This document shows, piece after piece, positions 32,065 through 45,300 of a DNA stretch of 64,000 nucleotides (its first letter is position 1; each line of letters begins with the position of its first letter). Origin of the DNA: Norana najaformis (Eukaryota > Annelida > Clitellata > Crassiclitellata > Hormogastridae); the NCBI GenBank assembly GCA_964023275.1, contig OZ029915.1:21294775-21358774 (forward strand). The letters are read 5' to 3'. Under the pieces are notes generated by a model, which saw only the letters and a list, made by a program, of their open reading frames with translations, was not told the origin of the DNA and searched no databases. The translations under genes and the position numbers were made by a program.

Positions 32065-32828
32065 TCTATCATAGTAATCGTAATCGTTAGCTCGAGATTT
32101 CTACAGCCCCAACAAAAGTTAAATTGGGGAACCTGCCTATTCACAGGTGCTCATTCAAAACAAAATTGATATTCAAGAAGGATTCGGTTCCAGATCAAGA
32201 GTCAGGCAGGCAGACAGTGGATGGTGTTTGGAATCGAATCCGAAAGTGAGATAAGGGGAAGAGGAAGAATCAGGATAGCATTTGTGGAAGAGGAGTGTTT
32301 TCAGTTTTGAGTGAAAGACTTGCGCAGAGATTGCAAGAGGTGAAATACTGGTGAGTTTGTACGATGGGTCAGATAATTGTCGTGACTCTAGTGGGAGTTT
32401 ATTCCAGAAGGGTGGGACAGCTATGGCTTTGGAGTGATTTCCAAATTTTAAGGATGAGGTGACGGAAGGGTGGAAGAGGAGCGGGTTGAACGGAGTGGTT
32501 GGATTGTAAATATCCGACGAAGATAGATGGGTTGGGAAAATTGAAGTGTGCTGTAGGTAAATGATAGGACTTTGTACTCGATTCGTTCAGGTATTTTACG
32601 CCAGTGAAATCATTGGAGAACAGGAATGAGGTGATGGTATTTGAGGGTTTTGGTGACAGCACGAGCGAGAGCATTCTGTTTAGCTTGAAGTTGGTTTGTT
32701 TGGGTGGAGTCTGTATTCAGGAAAAGTGGATTGCAGTAGTCTAATTTTGCATGGACTATGGATATGCCGATGGTAGATGCAGTTTTGAAGTCAAGCATAG
32801 GTCGAATTCTGCGAAGATCATGGGTATC
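32065..32828 (-). mobile_element. GATTAC-family LINE, copy A of a head-to-tail pair
   Basis: On the minus strand it carries ASTIGISIVHAKLDYCNP, TDSTQTNQLQAKQNALARAV, RYHHLIPVLQSLHW-like coding and the 3' UTR, ending at the reversed (GATTAC)n near 32075-32095 (TAATCGTAATCG on the plus strand). Its 5' side stops at about 32825, exactly where the tail of copy B begins. Confidence 0.8.
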
Positions 32829-33460
32829 GTAATCGTAATCTCGAGATTTCTACAGCCCTCAACAAAAGCTAAGTCGCTGGAACCAGCTTATTCACAGGCG
32901 CTCAGTCAAAACAAAATCGATAGGCAAAAGGGTCAAGATCCAGCAGTCAGGAACTCAGACAGTCGGACGGCTACGGTGGATGCTGTTTGAAATTGAAGCG
33001 AGAAGAGAGATAAGGGGAAGAGGAAGAATGGGAATAAGATTTCTGGAAAAGAAGTGTTTTCAGTCTTGAGTGAAAGACCTGCGCAGAAACTGAAAGAGGT
33101 GAAGTGTTGGTGAGTTCGTATGATTGACCAGACAACTGTCGCAATTCTGGCGGGAGTTTATTCCATAGGGGTGGGGTAGCTATGGCTATCGAGAGATTTC
33201 CAAATTTTAAGGATGAGGTGACGGGAGGGCGAAGAAGTGTTAGGACAGATGAGGAGCGGGTTGAACGGAGTGGTTGGATAGTAAATAATTGACGAAGATA
33301 GGAGGGTTGGGAGGATTGAAGTGTGTTGTAGGTGAGGGAAGGATGAAGTAAGAGCGGGAGAGATGGATGATCTGATCAGAAAAGCTGGGGCTTTGGTCGA
33401 AGATCATGCCTAAGTTGCGGACAGAAGAATTAGTATTTGGAAATCCTCATGAGGTATTAA

Positions 33461-33534
<74 letters not shown>

Positions 33535-34440
33535 AAGCAGAGTCCAGGCTGAGAGAGATAGAGGGATCTGGAATTTTCTTGAGCTGGTCACGCAGGCTTA
33601 TAAGCATGAATTCGATTTTGGGTGGGTTCAAGCACAAGAGATTAGATGTCATCCAAGAGGAGATTTGTGCAGCCATACGAAGCAGATGATCTATAGTGTC
33701 GTTGCGACAGTTCGGAGAAAAGGAGATGAATAGTTGGATATCCACAGCATATAGGTAATGAATGGTTAACTGAGCTGGCTTTAATGAGTGAACTAATGGG
33801 GTACTGTATAAAGGATAAAATAAAAGAGGTCCAAAAACTCCGCAAGCGAGAGGGCACGATTGGGATGAGGCCTCGATGATCTATCAGAGAAAGAGCTTGA
33901 GGAAAGATAGGCTTGTATCCTGATGAGTGCAGTGTCAGTAAAACCAAACCAAGTTGAAAGTCTGTGGAGTAAGATGTTGTGATCAATGGTTCTAAAATCT
34001 GCCAAAATATCAAGGAGGCAGAGTCAAGACACCTATTGATGAGAGATGTCAGAAACAAACTTATTGTAAAGGAAAGTGAGTAGGGTTTCAGTTGAGTGGC
34101 TTTTAGCAAAACAAGACTGGCGTGGGTTAAGGAATGAGTTGGAAGTTAGACAGTTATTGAATCGAGAAAGGACAATCCGTTAAGTTAATTTGGAGATGAA
34201 AGACAGGTCAGAAACAGGCCGGTAGTTCAAGAAGATTTCCTTGTCAAGTGACGGTTTCTTGAGAAGAGGAGTAACAACAGAGTGTTTGAAAAGAAGCAGA
34301 AATTTGCCTGTACACAGAGAGGTTTAGGCCTACTATTTTGGTAGTGATTGGAAAAAGGACAGATGCGCAGTCTTTCAGTAAGGAAGTACGCCACCAGTAG
34401 ACCAAAGGCACTGACTGATGGTCGTTTGCATAATTCACAT
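32829..34440 (-). mobile_element. GATTAC-family LINE, copy B, longest in the window
   Basis: It starts on the plus strand with ATCGTAATCGTAATCTCGAG (reversed tail). Reading on the minus strand from about 34440, shifted frames give [36 protein letters not shown] and IRIQAYLSSSSFSDRSS, the palm region of a CR1/L2-type reverse transcriptase. Near 33745 comes RNDTIDHLLRMAAQISSWM and then LNPPKIEFM. A 72-bp (GT)n tract interrupts the coding region. There is no 5' UTR or endonuclease, so it is 5'-truncated. Confidence 0.8.
33462..33533. repeat. (GT)n microsatellite, about 36 units
   Basis: An uninterrupted GT run inside LINE copy B. Apparent open frames of alternating Cys-Val or His-Thr over it are artefacts. 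Confidence 0.98.
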
Positions 34441-34869
34441 TACGCTGGACTCAAGTTTTATTTCGCCTCTTAATTTAAAATCCGGAATCTATCCCTGCAT
34501 GTAAATAGAGAGCCATAGACATAGAAGCAAACTTCGACAAAACACAGAGGTATGTAAAGCCATGCAAGGGGCCGTACAATGTAAACTATTTACGTAGTGA
34601 ATGCCGCCACATCATGTTGATTTAGCAGAGCATTCAGAAAGAAAAGGCGGGATAAAGGACATTCACACCGCGTGGAATCATTAGAAGGTTAATAATTCCG
34701 ACAAAACAGGCAATTCTATAGAAATAAAATTTGGAGAGGATATAGGGTTCTGAGTTTCGATTGGTTTGAGCTAACGAACCACATTGGATCCCAATGGAAG
34801 ATGGTTAGAGCCAGTGCATGAGGGTAGAAGTTCCATCCGTCCTAGTTACCGATTGTACTCTGCAGTATA

Positions 34870-35010
34870 GCTGCGGAGGTATCGGATTTTAAAGTGGCTA
34901 TCGGTTTACAGTGTTTTTCTCGGTAGGTTTTCAAAGTCTCTTCATATTGGTTTCAGTTTTTCTAACTATTGCGAACTCGGTATCGGTTTTGGTTTTCCAT
35001 GCGTTTTTAT
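34870..35010. repeat. CGGTTTTGGTTTTCC-type repeat, copy 2
   Basis: TATCGGTTTACAGTGTTTTT, TTGCGAACTCGGTATCGG and TTTTGGTTTTCC resemble 10430-10520. The similarity is uneven, and low complexity may explain part of it. Confidence 0.35.
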
Positions 35011-36126
35011 CCTTAATTGTTCAGTCCGACCGACTTTATTGTTGTGCAGTGTTTGGAACTGTACACTGAGAAGTTTTGTTTTACTGCAACAAAGTTGTAT
35101 GTTTAATATTAAAATTGTATTTTATGTGGTCGATTTTGATGTCCACTTCTTGAAATGTACGTAGTGAGAGTACATTACGCCTTATAAGGAATGAAGCAAT
35201 CTAATTAGTTGTAACCTTCCGGCTAATACCAGGCCTACTCGGCAGCTGGCAGCTACTGTTGATTTATTGCCCTACCACTTGAAACAAATGCTGTCATTAG
35301 ATTTGCTTTCATTCAGAAAGCAAAGCCAGTTAAGAACTAATCTATCACTTATAAGTAGTAAAAGAACCATTGCACTACCTTAGTCCTGTCTAGCTTATAC
35401 CATGTCAACGGTTAAACTATCAAACTCGATAATGTTCTGAGCTTGAATGGAAGCAAAGAGCCCACTGGAATCAACTGGTAAAGAATAACGTGAAACGTCG
35501 TCAACTTTTCCACTAGGATCTTCTCTGATGCGGTTCAACTGCGTGCATTCAGTGCGCTAAACCCTTCCTCCAAGGTAGGCGGATTTATGCCAGTAGTCAC
35601 GCCGGTGGATGAATCGACACCGCGCCGGGAAAATTTACAAAGGCTAGCCAGCACGCATCATCCACAATAAGGCACATAGAGGAACACAGACAGACACATA
35701 CGCAGACAAAGAAACCATCAGAACGTGAAAGCAGGTTAGGCCTATACGGTGTTCTGTCGTCATTTGGTCCAAGGCAGCCGGAGAACAGGTTGCAAAATTT
35801 CGAATGTAGCCTAGATACCGTGAAAATCGCTTCGGAATTGAATACGCCAGTACTTCATACGGAGACTAGCGACAGATAATTACTAGCTATTTCTTATAAA
35901 ACTAAGTGACAGTAGTTAGCTATCTGCCTTATATTTAAAGCGTAAAAAATTAATTTAAAATAAGTTTTTTATTTCATCAGTCCTAAACAGCATCGTATCG
36001 TTTATATATTAGACCCGTATAAACTCCAGTCCTTGGATACATATTGTGAACTATCAGTTAGCCTAGGTATTTATACAGTAGACCTAAGTACAATCTAGAT
36101 AACTTGAGATTCCTCTGAAAACGAGA
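35011..36126. other. Upstream flank of the candidate peptide gene
   Basis: No other gene seen. TATTTATACAG at 36068-36078 is TATA-like and lies 50 bp before the ATG, so a very short 5' UTR or an upstream exon would be needed. It contains two TAGGCCTA-like octamers (35228, 35739). Confidence 0.3.
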
Positions 36127-36310
36127 ATGGTGCTGCTGGAAAGAGGCGGAGGTTGTAGTTTGTCAAGAACTGTGCTGGTTGTGGCGGTTCTTGCGTCGCA
36201 TCTCTGTGCTCATGGATTTGCAGCTGTCCTGCACGACCACTTCCCACGAAGTGACACTGACTCAGACCAAGACAGTGTCTTTGGCAGTCTCATCCGACGA
36301 AATCTCATCG
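36127..36310 (+). CDS. Exon 1 of the candidate peptide precursor
   Basis: It encodes [14 protein letters not shown], a hydrophobic core and [19 protein letters not shown], ending IRRNLI plus one base at ATCG|GTAGGA. The charged start, 14-residue hydrophobic core and small residues before a polar segment are typical of a cleaved signal peptide. Confidence 0.5.
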
Positions 36311-39300
36311 GTAGGATTTATACAGAATGATAAATTTCTATTTAAAGATTACATCAATTCAATTATATAATAGTTTGGTATCTTAGTTGTTTCGCTTGCA
36401 TTAGTTTCTAATATTTTACGATTTATTTTATTAATTCGATTTAATAAAGTTCTTCATTTACCCCTCCCCACTAAATCATTAATTACCCCTAGTGCGCACT
36501 TAGTTAAGCTCAGCGCTGTATTGCAAGCTAGAGAGAGAGAGAGAGGGAAGGGATGCTTCCCACGATGAGTTGACTAGCATGGAAGTCAAGTGGCGTCGGC
36601 CATGCCAGACTATAAGATGCAAACAGTGCAAAAGTGGTTGAATAAAGCGTGTCATGCCATGTGCTGCGCCAGCACATGGCACATGTGATGGCGGTGCTGC
36701 AGTTCACGTATACTAGCCGTGGCAACTTGGATCGTTTGGTCTTGGGCTCAAACTCTTGTCTTGCTTGAAGATACCATACTTTCTTTCAAGGCTTCCTGAC
36801 TTAGTTTAGGATACCCATCAAAAATGAGTAATTATCATAAACTGCAATCATGCTTAGCAAATAATACAAACTGTGGTAAAAAGACAGTTTTGCAGAGAGC
36901 TTTCACAACCTTTATGCATTTCCTCGAACCAGCCCCATTTGTCACCAAGCAGAATTTGTTATCCAAATTAGCTTGGAAGTAAATTGCCCTGCGACGCACT
37001 GGCCTCCAAACCACGACCTTCGGATTCGTCTACTGTCAGCTCAAGGGCCTAGCCTGTTGTGAGCACCTACCTTGCGTCCTCTGTGAGCGATGAGATGCGT
37101 TACTATCCCACATCACAATGCGAAGCTATGCTATCTATCCCTGAGGCTAAGTGTAATCCTGCTAATACTCAGCCATGGAAAGCTATTCCTGCCGTTATTG
37201 AATCCAGAGTGGCAACTTTACTGCATCCAAACGCAGCACAATTTTTTGTACAATGTTTATTTAGATTTCCTTTCTATTTCAGCGAATCGCAGATTTTTCT
37301 ACACTAATACCAACGAAGTGCTTTGACCTCTCGCCTACCTGCAAGATGCAGCTCTCTGGCGTCAGCCTCATGACCTCTTTCGGGGGGGGGGGAGGGAGAG
37401 CTGTCACCGGTGTCATTTGAGAAACTAGTCTGTCTAATCGTTGGTAACAAAAACCGACTGGTCGGTGATCTCCCGGGCGAGTCATAGCCGAAATAGGCTC
37501 TTACTGGTTTAGATACCGCCTCAATGGATCCCAGATTTCAAAATAAGGGTCCAGCCTGTTGTGAGTTCGCGAGACGGACTGACTCCAAATACGGGAAGAA
37601 ATAGGTTGCATGAAACGCGGAGAATAACACGTTGGCAACACCAAAAGTAAGTCTGACCAAAAGTGTGTAGTCAGCAAGACAGTCTGATTCCCATAATTGG
37701 AAGCAAATGCACTGGTCTGTGTGGAAGAAGGGGATGATAAACTTACAGAAATGTATTGCACTTATGAAGAAAATGAATCTGTCCAAATACTAAAGAGATA
37801 AACACTAAACTGGCCAATGCGCTCACAGGAAAGTCACAACCGTAAAGTTGGCTGTCCGTTTCCGAAACCATCTCTACGGGTCCGATTTCAAGGTATGGGC
37901 CAATCATATTGCGAGGCTGCGAGACTGACTGATTCCGAAAGATCAGAGGGTTGTGTGGAACTCGGGGGAAGAATACGCCCGCAATATACCTTGCCTGAAT
38001 TCAGACGGGTGGTGTTCCAGGCTGAAGAGCATGAGAGAGTTCACACCCAAATGTGACCAGATAAAAGCAAATTAAAACAAACGAAGAGAACGACCGATAT
38101 GTCAGAGTCCAGATCGGGTTGCACAGTCAGATCAGAAGGAGTCGACACGGTTGATACCGACTCCATAATTATATTTCTTGTCAATACACACGGCTCAGAG
38201 AACTGACTGAAGTGCGATGTCGGGCCTCCTCCCACTCCGCGAAGTAAGATATAGACCGCGACCGCAACAAGTATACACAACCCACGCAAATGGCAGTGAA
38301 GCACTAATGAGGATATCTTGCGTTCGTTCCGCTAGGTCATAAAACTGGCTCGATTTCGCGATCATAAAGACATAACTGCTCTCCCAGTGTTATATTGGAA
38401 TAAGACAAACGGGCATTCCAGAAAGGAAATAACGAAAAGCAACAGTGCATTCCGTTTTCAGATCAAAATATCTTCCCCAAACGCCAGACACTTTAGGCAA
38501 AAGTGTGGCACACCGACTAACTTTCAGGAACAAGTAGAGATGGTGGACTGGGGACCAACATGTGGGCGGACTTTAAGCAACAGGCGATGGCCTCAAAATA
38601 ATGTCTTTGCTGAGAGCTCAGGTAATTAGGCCTAACTGAGAACCAGAATTATTTGCTTCTACTCGATGTTTTCGTCTGACAAACACTGACAACTTGTGCG
38701 TTCTGAACTCTTCGTAACTGAATGTTTAATTAAACAACTTGGCAAAATCGAAACGTTTTGAAACCAGAACATTCGCCAAAATTTCAAAAGGACAGAAGGA
38801 ATATAACATCTAATTCTAGGATGTGCGTGAATATGGATGGATGGATGAATGGATGGATGGACGGAAGGTGGATGGATCGATGGATGGATAAATGGTTGGG
38901 TCGATGAAATGACGAAAGGACGGACGAATGAATAGATAGTGGCTTTTTTGTCTTTGTACTTCTTTTATAATTGCACACCACTTCTCCTTCAGGACGATTA
39001 TTATTACGAAGGCTCATTGGAAGGTTTTAATAATCTCACTAATAAATCAATTTTATTATGTGCATGAAGCACAAACCGAAGACTCGAGCTGCTCAGTGTC
39101 AACGCACACATTTGTATAACTAAGGTCAGAATGTCATGAAACTCATTCTGCTTGCTAGCTCCTTGTTACAAGTCATTCTATCCTGATTTCTCTTCTTTCC
39201 CTTATCTATCCTGCAGATCCAATTCCAAAGACTGCTTGCCTGCCTGACTCTTGGATCTCGACCTGGAACCGAACCCTTCTTGCATATCAATTTTGTTTTG

Positions 39301-42300
39301 ACTGAGCGCATGTGAATAAGCTGGTTCCCACGACTTAGCTTTCGTTGGGCGCTGTAGAAATCTCGGAATTATGATTACGATTACGAATAGCCGAGCCTCC
39401 GTCTAGAGGAATGAGTCTCGGTATAATATAAACACAACTAGAATTGTAATCATAATTATGATTACAATTCTAGTTGTGTTTATATTATACCGAGACTCAT
39501 TCCTCTAGACGGAGGCTCGGCTATTCGTAATCGTAATCATAATTCCGAGATTTCTACAGCGCCCAACGAAAGCCGCGCCGCAGGGACCAGCTTATTCACA
39601 GGCGCTTAGTCAAAACAAAATCGATAGGCAAAAGGGTTCGGCTCCAGGGCAAGATCCAAAAGTCAGAAGGAGAGACAGCGTGGCAGCTACGGGGGTGGTG
39701 GTGTTTGGGGTTGGAGAGGAGAGAGAGAGAGGAGAGGAAGAAGGGGTGTCAGGGTACGATCTGTGAAAGAGCAATGTTTTGAGTTTTGAGTGAAAAAAAG
39801 AAGCAGAGATTATGTCTGCAAAGTGAGAGCCGCTTTAGGTCGGCAAGAACGTCAATAAACACCAAAAATTCACGTCTGACAGCATTTGGAAGTTGAAAAA
39901 CGGAACGAAGGGTTACTAAGCCACTGAAAAATTCAACCAGAAATTTCTTACATTAAGGGCGTAGAGCTTCATACAGTTAGATTCATGCAAAGCAACAGAT
40001 GCAGTGGAATGAATAGCACCTCAATTCCTTTCCTTTCAATTCCACTGGTCTATCATTCCAACCCATCCTTATAGATTGTAGGCAATGGTTCCAGTTGATA
40101 CATCATCTCGAATATCCATTTCAGGTGTCCGTTGCGGGAGGTGGCGCACATCGGGTGAGCCTTACAGGAGGAGGAAGAAGAGGAGAAGGAGAAGGAGGAG
40201 GGAAGAAGAGGAGCAAGAGGAGGAGTAGGAGGAGCAGGAGGAGGAGTAGGAGGAAGAGGAGGAGGAGCAGGAGGAGGAGCAGGAGGAGGAGGAGGTCTGA
40301 TGTTCAATGATACGTATCTCTCAATGTATGTATGTATTTGTGTATGTATGTATGTGTTTTGTGTGTATGTAAGCAGGTGGGTTTATGTGTATGTGTGCAT
40401 ATTCGTATGTGTGTATTAATAATAATAATAATAATAATACGGTTTATACAGCGCCGTAGCACGGCCGAGGCCGAGAAAGGGCGCCGTACATGAGTTCGAA
40501 AAACAACAACAGTCAAATGATAATTTAAGGAGATAGGTCCGTAACTTGAATGTGTTCATAAATGTCGCATTCTTCACTTAGTCTGGAAGACTGTTCCGCG
40601 CAGTTGGTCCAGCGACAGGTAGGAGCATTCCTCAAACGTGGTGAAAGAATGCGGAACATACAGTGTACATGTAGGTGATTCCTCAATGAGGAGCGCAGCC
40701 AACGTCTGTTCTGATTGTCTGCTACTCGAAAGCAGAAGTTACAAGCAATAGTGCTGAGTAAGGCCATTCAACGCTCTGCAACGTGATCAAGCACAATGTG
40801 TAGGTGATCCCCTGAGGAACCCGCTACCAGTGCAGGTTGTCGCGCAGCAGATCAATGACATGATCGGATGGTGTCCGGTCATAGAGTTTAGCACCGACTG
40901 TATCCGCTCCAGCTTATAAGACGACAAGCCCGCGAGCAGACTGTTGCAGCAGTCAACCCATGAAGGACATTCTTGACAAGAAGAGCTTCAATGCATGTCA
41001 AAAGAAAAGCAAACCTCGTGTTTGTAAGCAGATATAGGCCACACTACATCGTATAAGATATCATAGATGACGTTTAAGACAGTGCAGAGCAGTCTAAGAG
41101 ATAGGACAGTCACAGTATGCATATATGTATACATACATACATGTATATATGTGTGTATTTGTCAGCATACAAACATACATACATACACGTATTCATGCAG
41201 ACATGCATGCGTGTATGTATGCATGTGTCTATGCTGATGAGGTCACTGGTACTGAGATCGCAGCACAAAGAAAGGTTGAAAAATTCCCGCCATTTAACAA
41301 ACAAGTAGGCCTACACATAATATTATAAGGCCTCAATACAACTGCATTTGAAATGCCCTCCTTCCAAAGCTCAAAAGACACACATGCCCATACGACAACG
41401 CATCGACGGCGCTGAGCAACTGTGCGTAAAGAACTTGCTCAGGGTCCCTACACTGTAACAGACTCTGGGACGCTGAAATCCGTGCTCTTGGCTCATTACT
41501 GGTTTGTTTCCTTGAGCTTTGGAACAATCCGACCGTAAAAGATGGCATATAAATTCAGTCACCTGCCGGAGACGTCAGATTGCTTATATCTTTATTAAAA
41601 ATGCTCAGACTTGTTTCGGAAGTTCGTCTTGGTAAATATTTGCTTTCTATTTCTCAGGTTTGCACAAAAATTCAGAACACTTGCTCTAGATTGATAAGAT
41701 TTGCTCTAAAAATTCCCTTCCTTGAACTGATCGGACTGTTCTAGGAATTCTATCGTATGAGTTATTTGGAAATATTGTGTTCTGTACAAATTCTTTTATT
41801 AATTTTTAAAATAAAATAATTTTTATAAAAGAGCCAAAAAGTCGTATAAAATATGTTGCAAAATCAAATTTGTGACAATTGGTTGTGTCTAACAGCTCAC
41901 ATTATAGCAAAAACTAATTTTTAGCAAAAAACAAAAATTCGTTCTAAAAATAATTGACTTATCGTCGTAAACGATTTTCAAGACGCTATGCATTTTACCT
42001 GCATGCCCGGGTAGATGACAATCATAAGTTTTGAGAGTAGGCTACTGGCGTTTAATATTAGCTGCTTTGAATGTTATTTCAGTTTTACATCGGTTAACAT
42101 TAATTCCTAATCATTAACATTCATTTGTTAACACTCATTCCTAATCCATCACTATCGCATTTGCTAGCCAGTGGTTGAATATAGTAGACGGCTTTGATGC
42201 GCCCGACAACCGCGTTTCAAAGTTGTCATAATAGAACGGTTTTTGAGATCCGTGTTGATTTTATTGAAATTTTGGAGCAATCTTGACTCAGATAATGGCC

Positions 42301-45300
42301 ACCAAGCCATCACAACATAGTTATATTCTAATTAATAAAATCCTTAGATCCTATTTCTGTTGCCTTTCCATTGCTCGCTTGAGTAGATGTGATTAGGCAA
42401 CTTTTTGCCTCTACCTATTAAAGTTTTGAGCATGATAGGCCTACAATAATGACCTAAATATCTTTAAAATGCATATTTCTTTGGTGAGTTTTGAATCATT
42501 GCAATGTATGATGCACTTTGACGGTTGTCAGCATCCTGGCTAATTGTTTGCTACCTTGGCGTTACATTCGACTGCACAAGACATGGGTCAATGAGCTTGT
42601 AGTTATTAGCCGAGAATACACGTAATAAGCTCTTGTGCAACAAGAACTGTTCTGAACTCAAGAGCTGCACTTCACAGTTAATGCTAATGTAAATCTCAGT
42701 TACGTAGAATTGATACCAAGGACCAAGCAATTAAAACAAGTGATCCACAATTGTCCTGAACTTAGGTTCAGAAGAACACAACAGTTATAAGAGGGTGATG
42801 TGGAATTAGCAGTGTAATGTTTAAAAAGACTGTTGCCACGAGACGTAATATATAGAAAGACCTTTGGCAGTCAATCTAAAACACTAGTCAGTGGTCAGTC
42901 TTAAAACATTAGTTGGTGGTAGCGGTGATATTAACGTCTCTTCGGGGTTTCTTTGCGTGTTGTTTCGTTGAGGAAGAATGTTCAATTGATGCTTTTATTC
43001 TAACAACAAGTCTATTTACAACCTATTTACAGAGTCACGATGTTCTTAGACATACTGTAGTTTCACTCTCAGCTGCTAGCTTCTTTCTCCCGCACCCGTT
43101 TCGTCAGTTTGTCCGTCGTTGCAGCTTGCTTCAGCCGAGACAGGATCCTCTTTCGCACGTCGCTGAGAGTGCTTCGCGGTTCTGCCGTCGCTGAGAGTGA
43201 ACCCAGACTCACTTGTTCACTCCCTTTTTATTCTCTCTTCCAGCTCCTAGCGGCATACATCAAAAGCATTCTTTCTTCCCCTTCCTGCCTCGCCGCATTA
43301 TCATGGCTTCCTTTCCAGTAGTCTGCTAGCGGCAGACTTCAATCGACCTTCCATCTACCTTCTTCCATCGCTGCGTCATCATGGCTCGCATTCCAGTGCT
43401 CTGCCATTTGTCTTGCAGATCACACTCCTTCCAGTCCCCTCGCTTGCACGCGTTGCCCTTTGGAGCCGTGTCTGTGTGCCTTTGTCTGCCTCCTTTCCTC
43501 TGTCTGTTCTGTCTGTCGTTCTTTAGTCTTTGCATCAGTCATGCTTAAATATTTTTGCCCTTTATCTACTACTAATTTAGTTCTAAATACTACAGCTAAC
43601 TGTTTATATAATTAGTTGTTCATCGCTTTATATAATGTCCTGTATTTGTGGCCGTATTTCGCATCATCGTCTCCTCGGTTTCCATTACAAGCAGCATTGT
43701 TGCTTGTCAGGACCAAGAGGTGGGCAGGTCCCACTGACTAGCTCGCGACAGTTGCTTTTTGATTTTTTTGTTTGGGTTCAAAATTTAAGATGTTTGGAGG
43801 TTCAGTGGTGGTTCAAGGAATTTATGAAATGGGCCAAATGAGTCAGACCCGTATCTTTGATGTTCATTTTTCGTTTTTCACTTTCTGCTGGCCTTTTACC
43901 TTGTTTATTTGTCCCTGGATCTTTAAAAAATTCTCCTTGGCTTTAGAGCGTGTCTTAAAAATTCGTAATTAAACTTTAGCTTTTAAAAGAAAACTCATCT
44001 GCAAATGACTGCGGTACGGAAGTGCGAACCGACTCCTCATGAGGAATCTGGCTTCTGATCTGAAGTCGAACATCCTACGAGTGTTCATGGAGAGCTTCAA
44101 ATTGACACCCAATTGGCCGTCATCGATATGCTTATAGATTTTTTCAACTTTTGAGATCCTTTACTGTTTTAATCGTTTTCAGATTTTCCAGATCACTTAC
44201 TGTTTAAAAAACTTTCAGATTTTCAAATCCTAATTATTTTTTTCAGATTTGTCAGATTTCACATTCCTTTACAGTTCTAAGAGTTTTAAAATTTTGCAGG
44301 TCCTTTATTGCTTCAAGATCGTTTCAAAATCATATTCAGACTTTACCAGATTTCCAGATCCTTTTCTAAATTTTAGAACTAGCTTTCTTTGACATCGATT
44401 GTTATTTTAATTGCTAAGACGGGAGATAATGTACCATTCTGTTCACTCTCTTTATGCTTTAAACACGGTAAGTTGCTTTCAACTTGCAAATCACTGTGCA
44501 GCCTTGTGTATTGAATCTTCCCTCCTAAGTCACTGACAGCTTCAGTTCTGCAGGGCTCTGTCTCTAAACGCTAAATCCTTGCATTCCGCTATACATGATG
44601 TGTTGGTTTCTAGAGGGCTCAACGGAATAAATACCACTGCTTCTTCAATGTTTAGCTGAGCAATTCGCATTAAAGCTACTCGAGAGTAGCTTTTCTACGG
44701 GAATCAAAAAATAATTATATCTAAGTTATTCATATCTGCTTAAAATGTTTCAAATCCCTTTATCTAAATTCATGAGAATTCACTCCTAATAAGCATGCAT
44801 GAATTAATTGAATTTGGTCATTTTGCAACTAAATTGCCACAAGTTCCTCTCGACTCTCGTCCGCTACAGGAAGTGTGATTCTTCCACATTCCTCTTCGGC
44901 GTCTTCTTGTCTTATTTGCTATTTATTTCTTTTTATTGGCCATATTATTGAATATCAGGTAACACTGAAAGATTACGGTTATTGCCATATCAATTTTTCG
45001 TCAAATGGTTAATGCAAAGAAACCAATTTTCCCGATGTATGGGCCCCAGTTTCCACAAGCAGTTTATAGCTATTGGTGCCAACAGCTACTTATAGTGGAA
45101 ACTACAGAAGGTATAAACTGCAAAAATTAGGTTGCAGCAGATCTTGTGCAGACACTTTCCGGTCGGCACTTAGGCACCCTGGAACTTAAACCCCAAAACG
45201 CAAAAAACCCATGCCACTGGTGATTGCTAACAGATGCATGTTTTATACATATGTTACTTGTGTTTGACCAGGAGTCAGAGTTCCGACGGAGCTTCGATCA

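Noticed and set aside
33410-33745. Open frames with long His-Thr or Cys-Val runs
   Set aside because: They are translations of the (GT)n tract inside a decayed LINE.
40053-40310. Arg/Gly-rich and Pro-rich frames
   Set aside because: Translation of the polypurine tract.
42881-43830. Possible LTR-like block
   Set aside because: It has pyrimidine-rich sequence and an AATAAAAGC word on the minus strand, but no paired terminal repeat, primer-binding site or coding remnant, so no LTR element is called.
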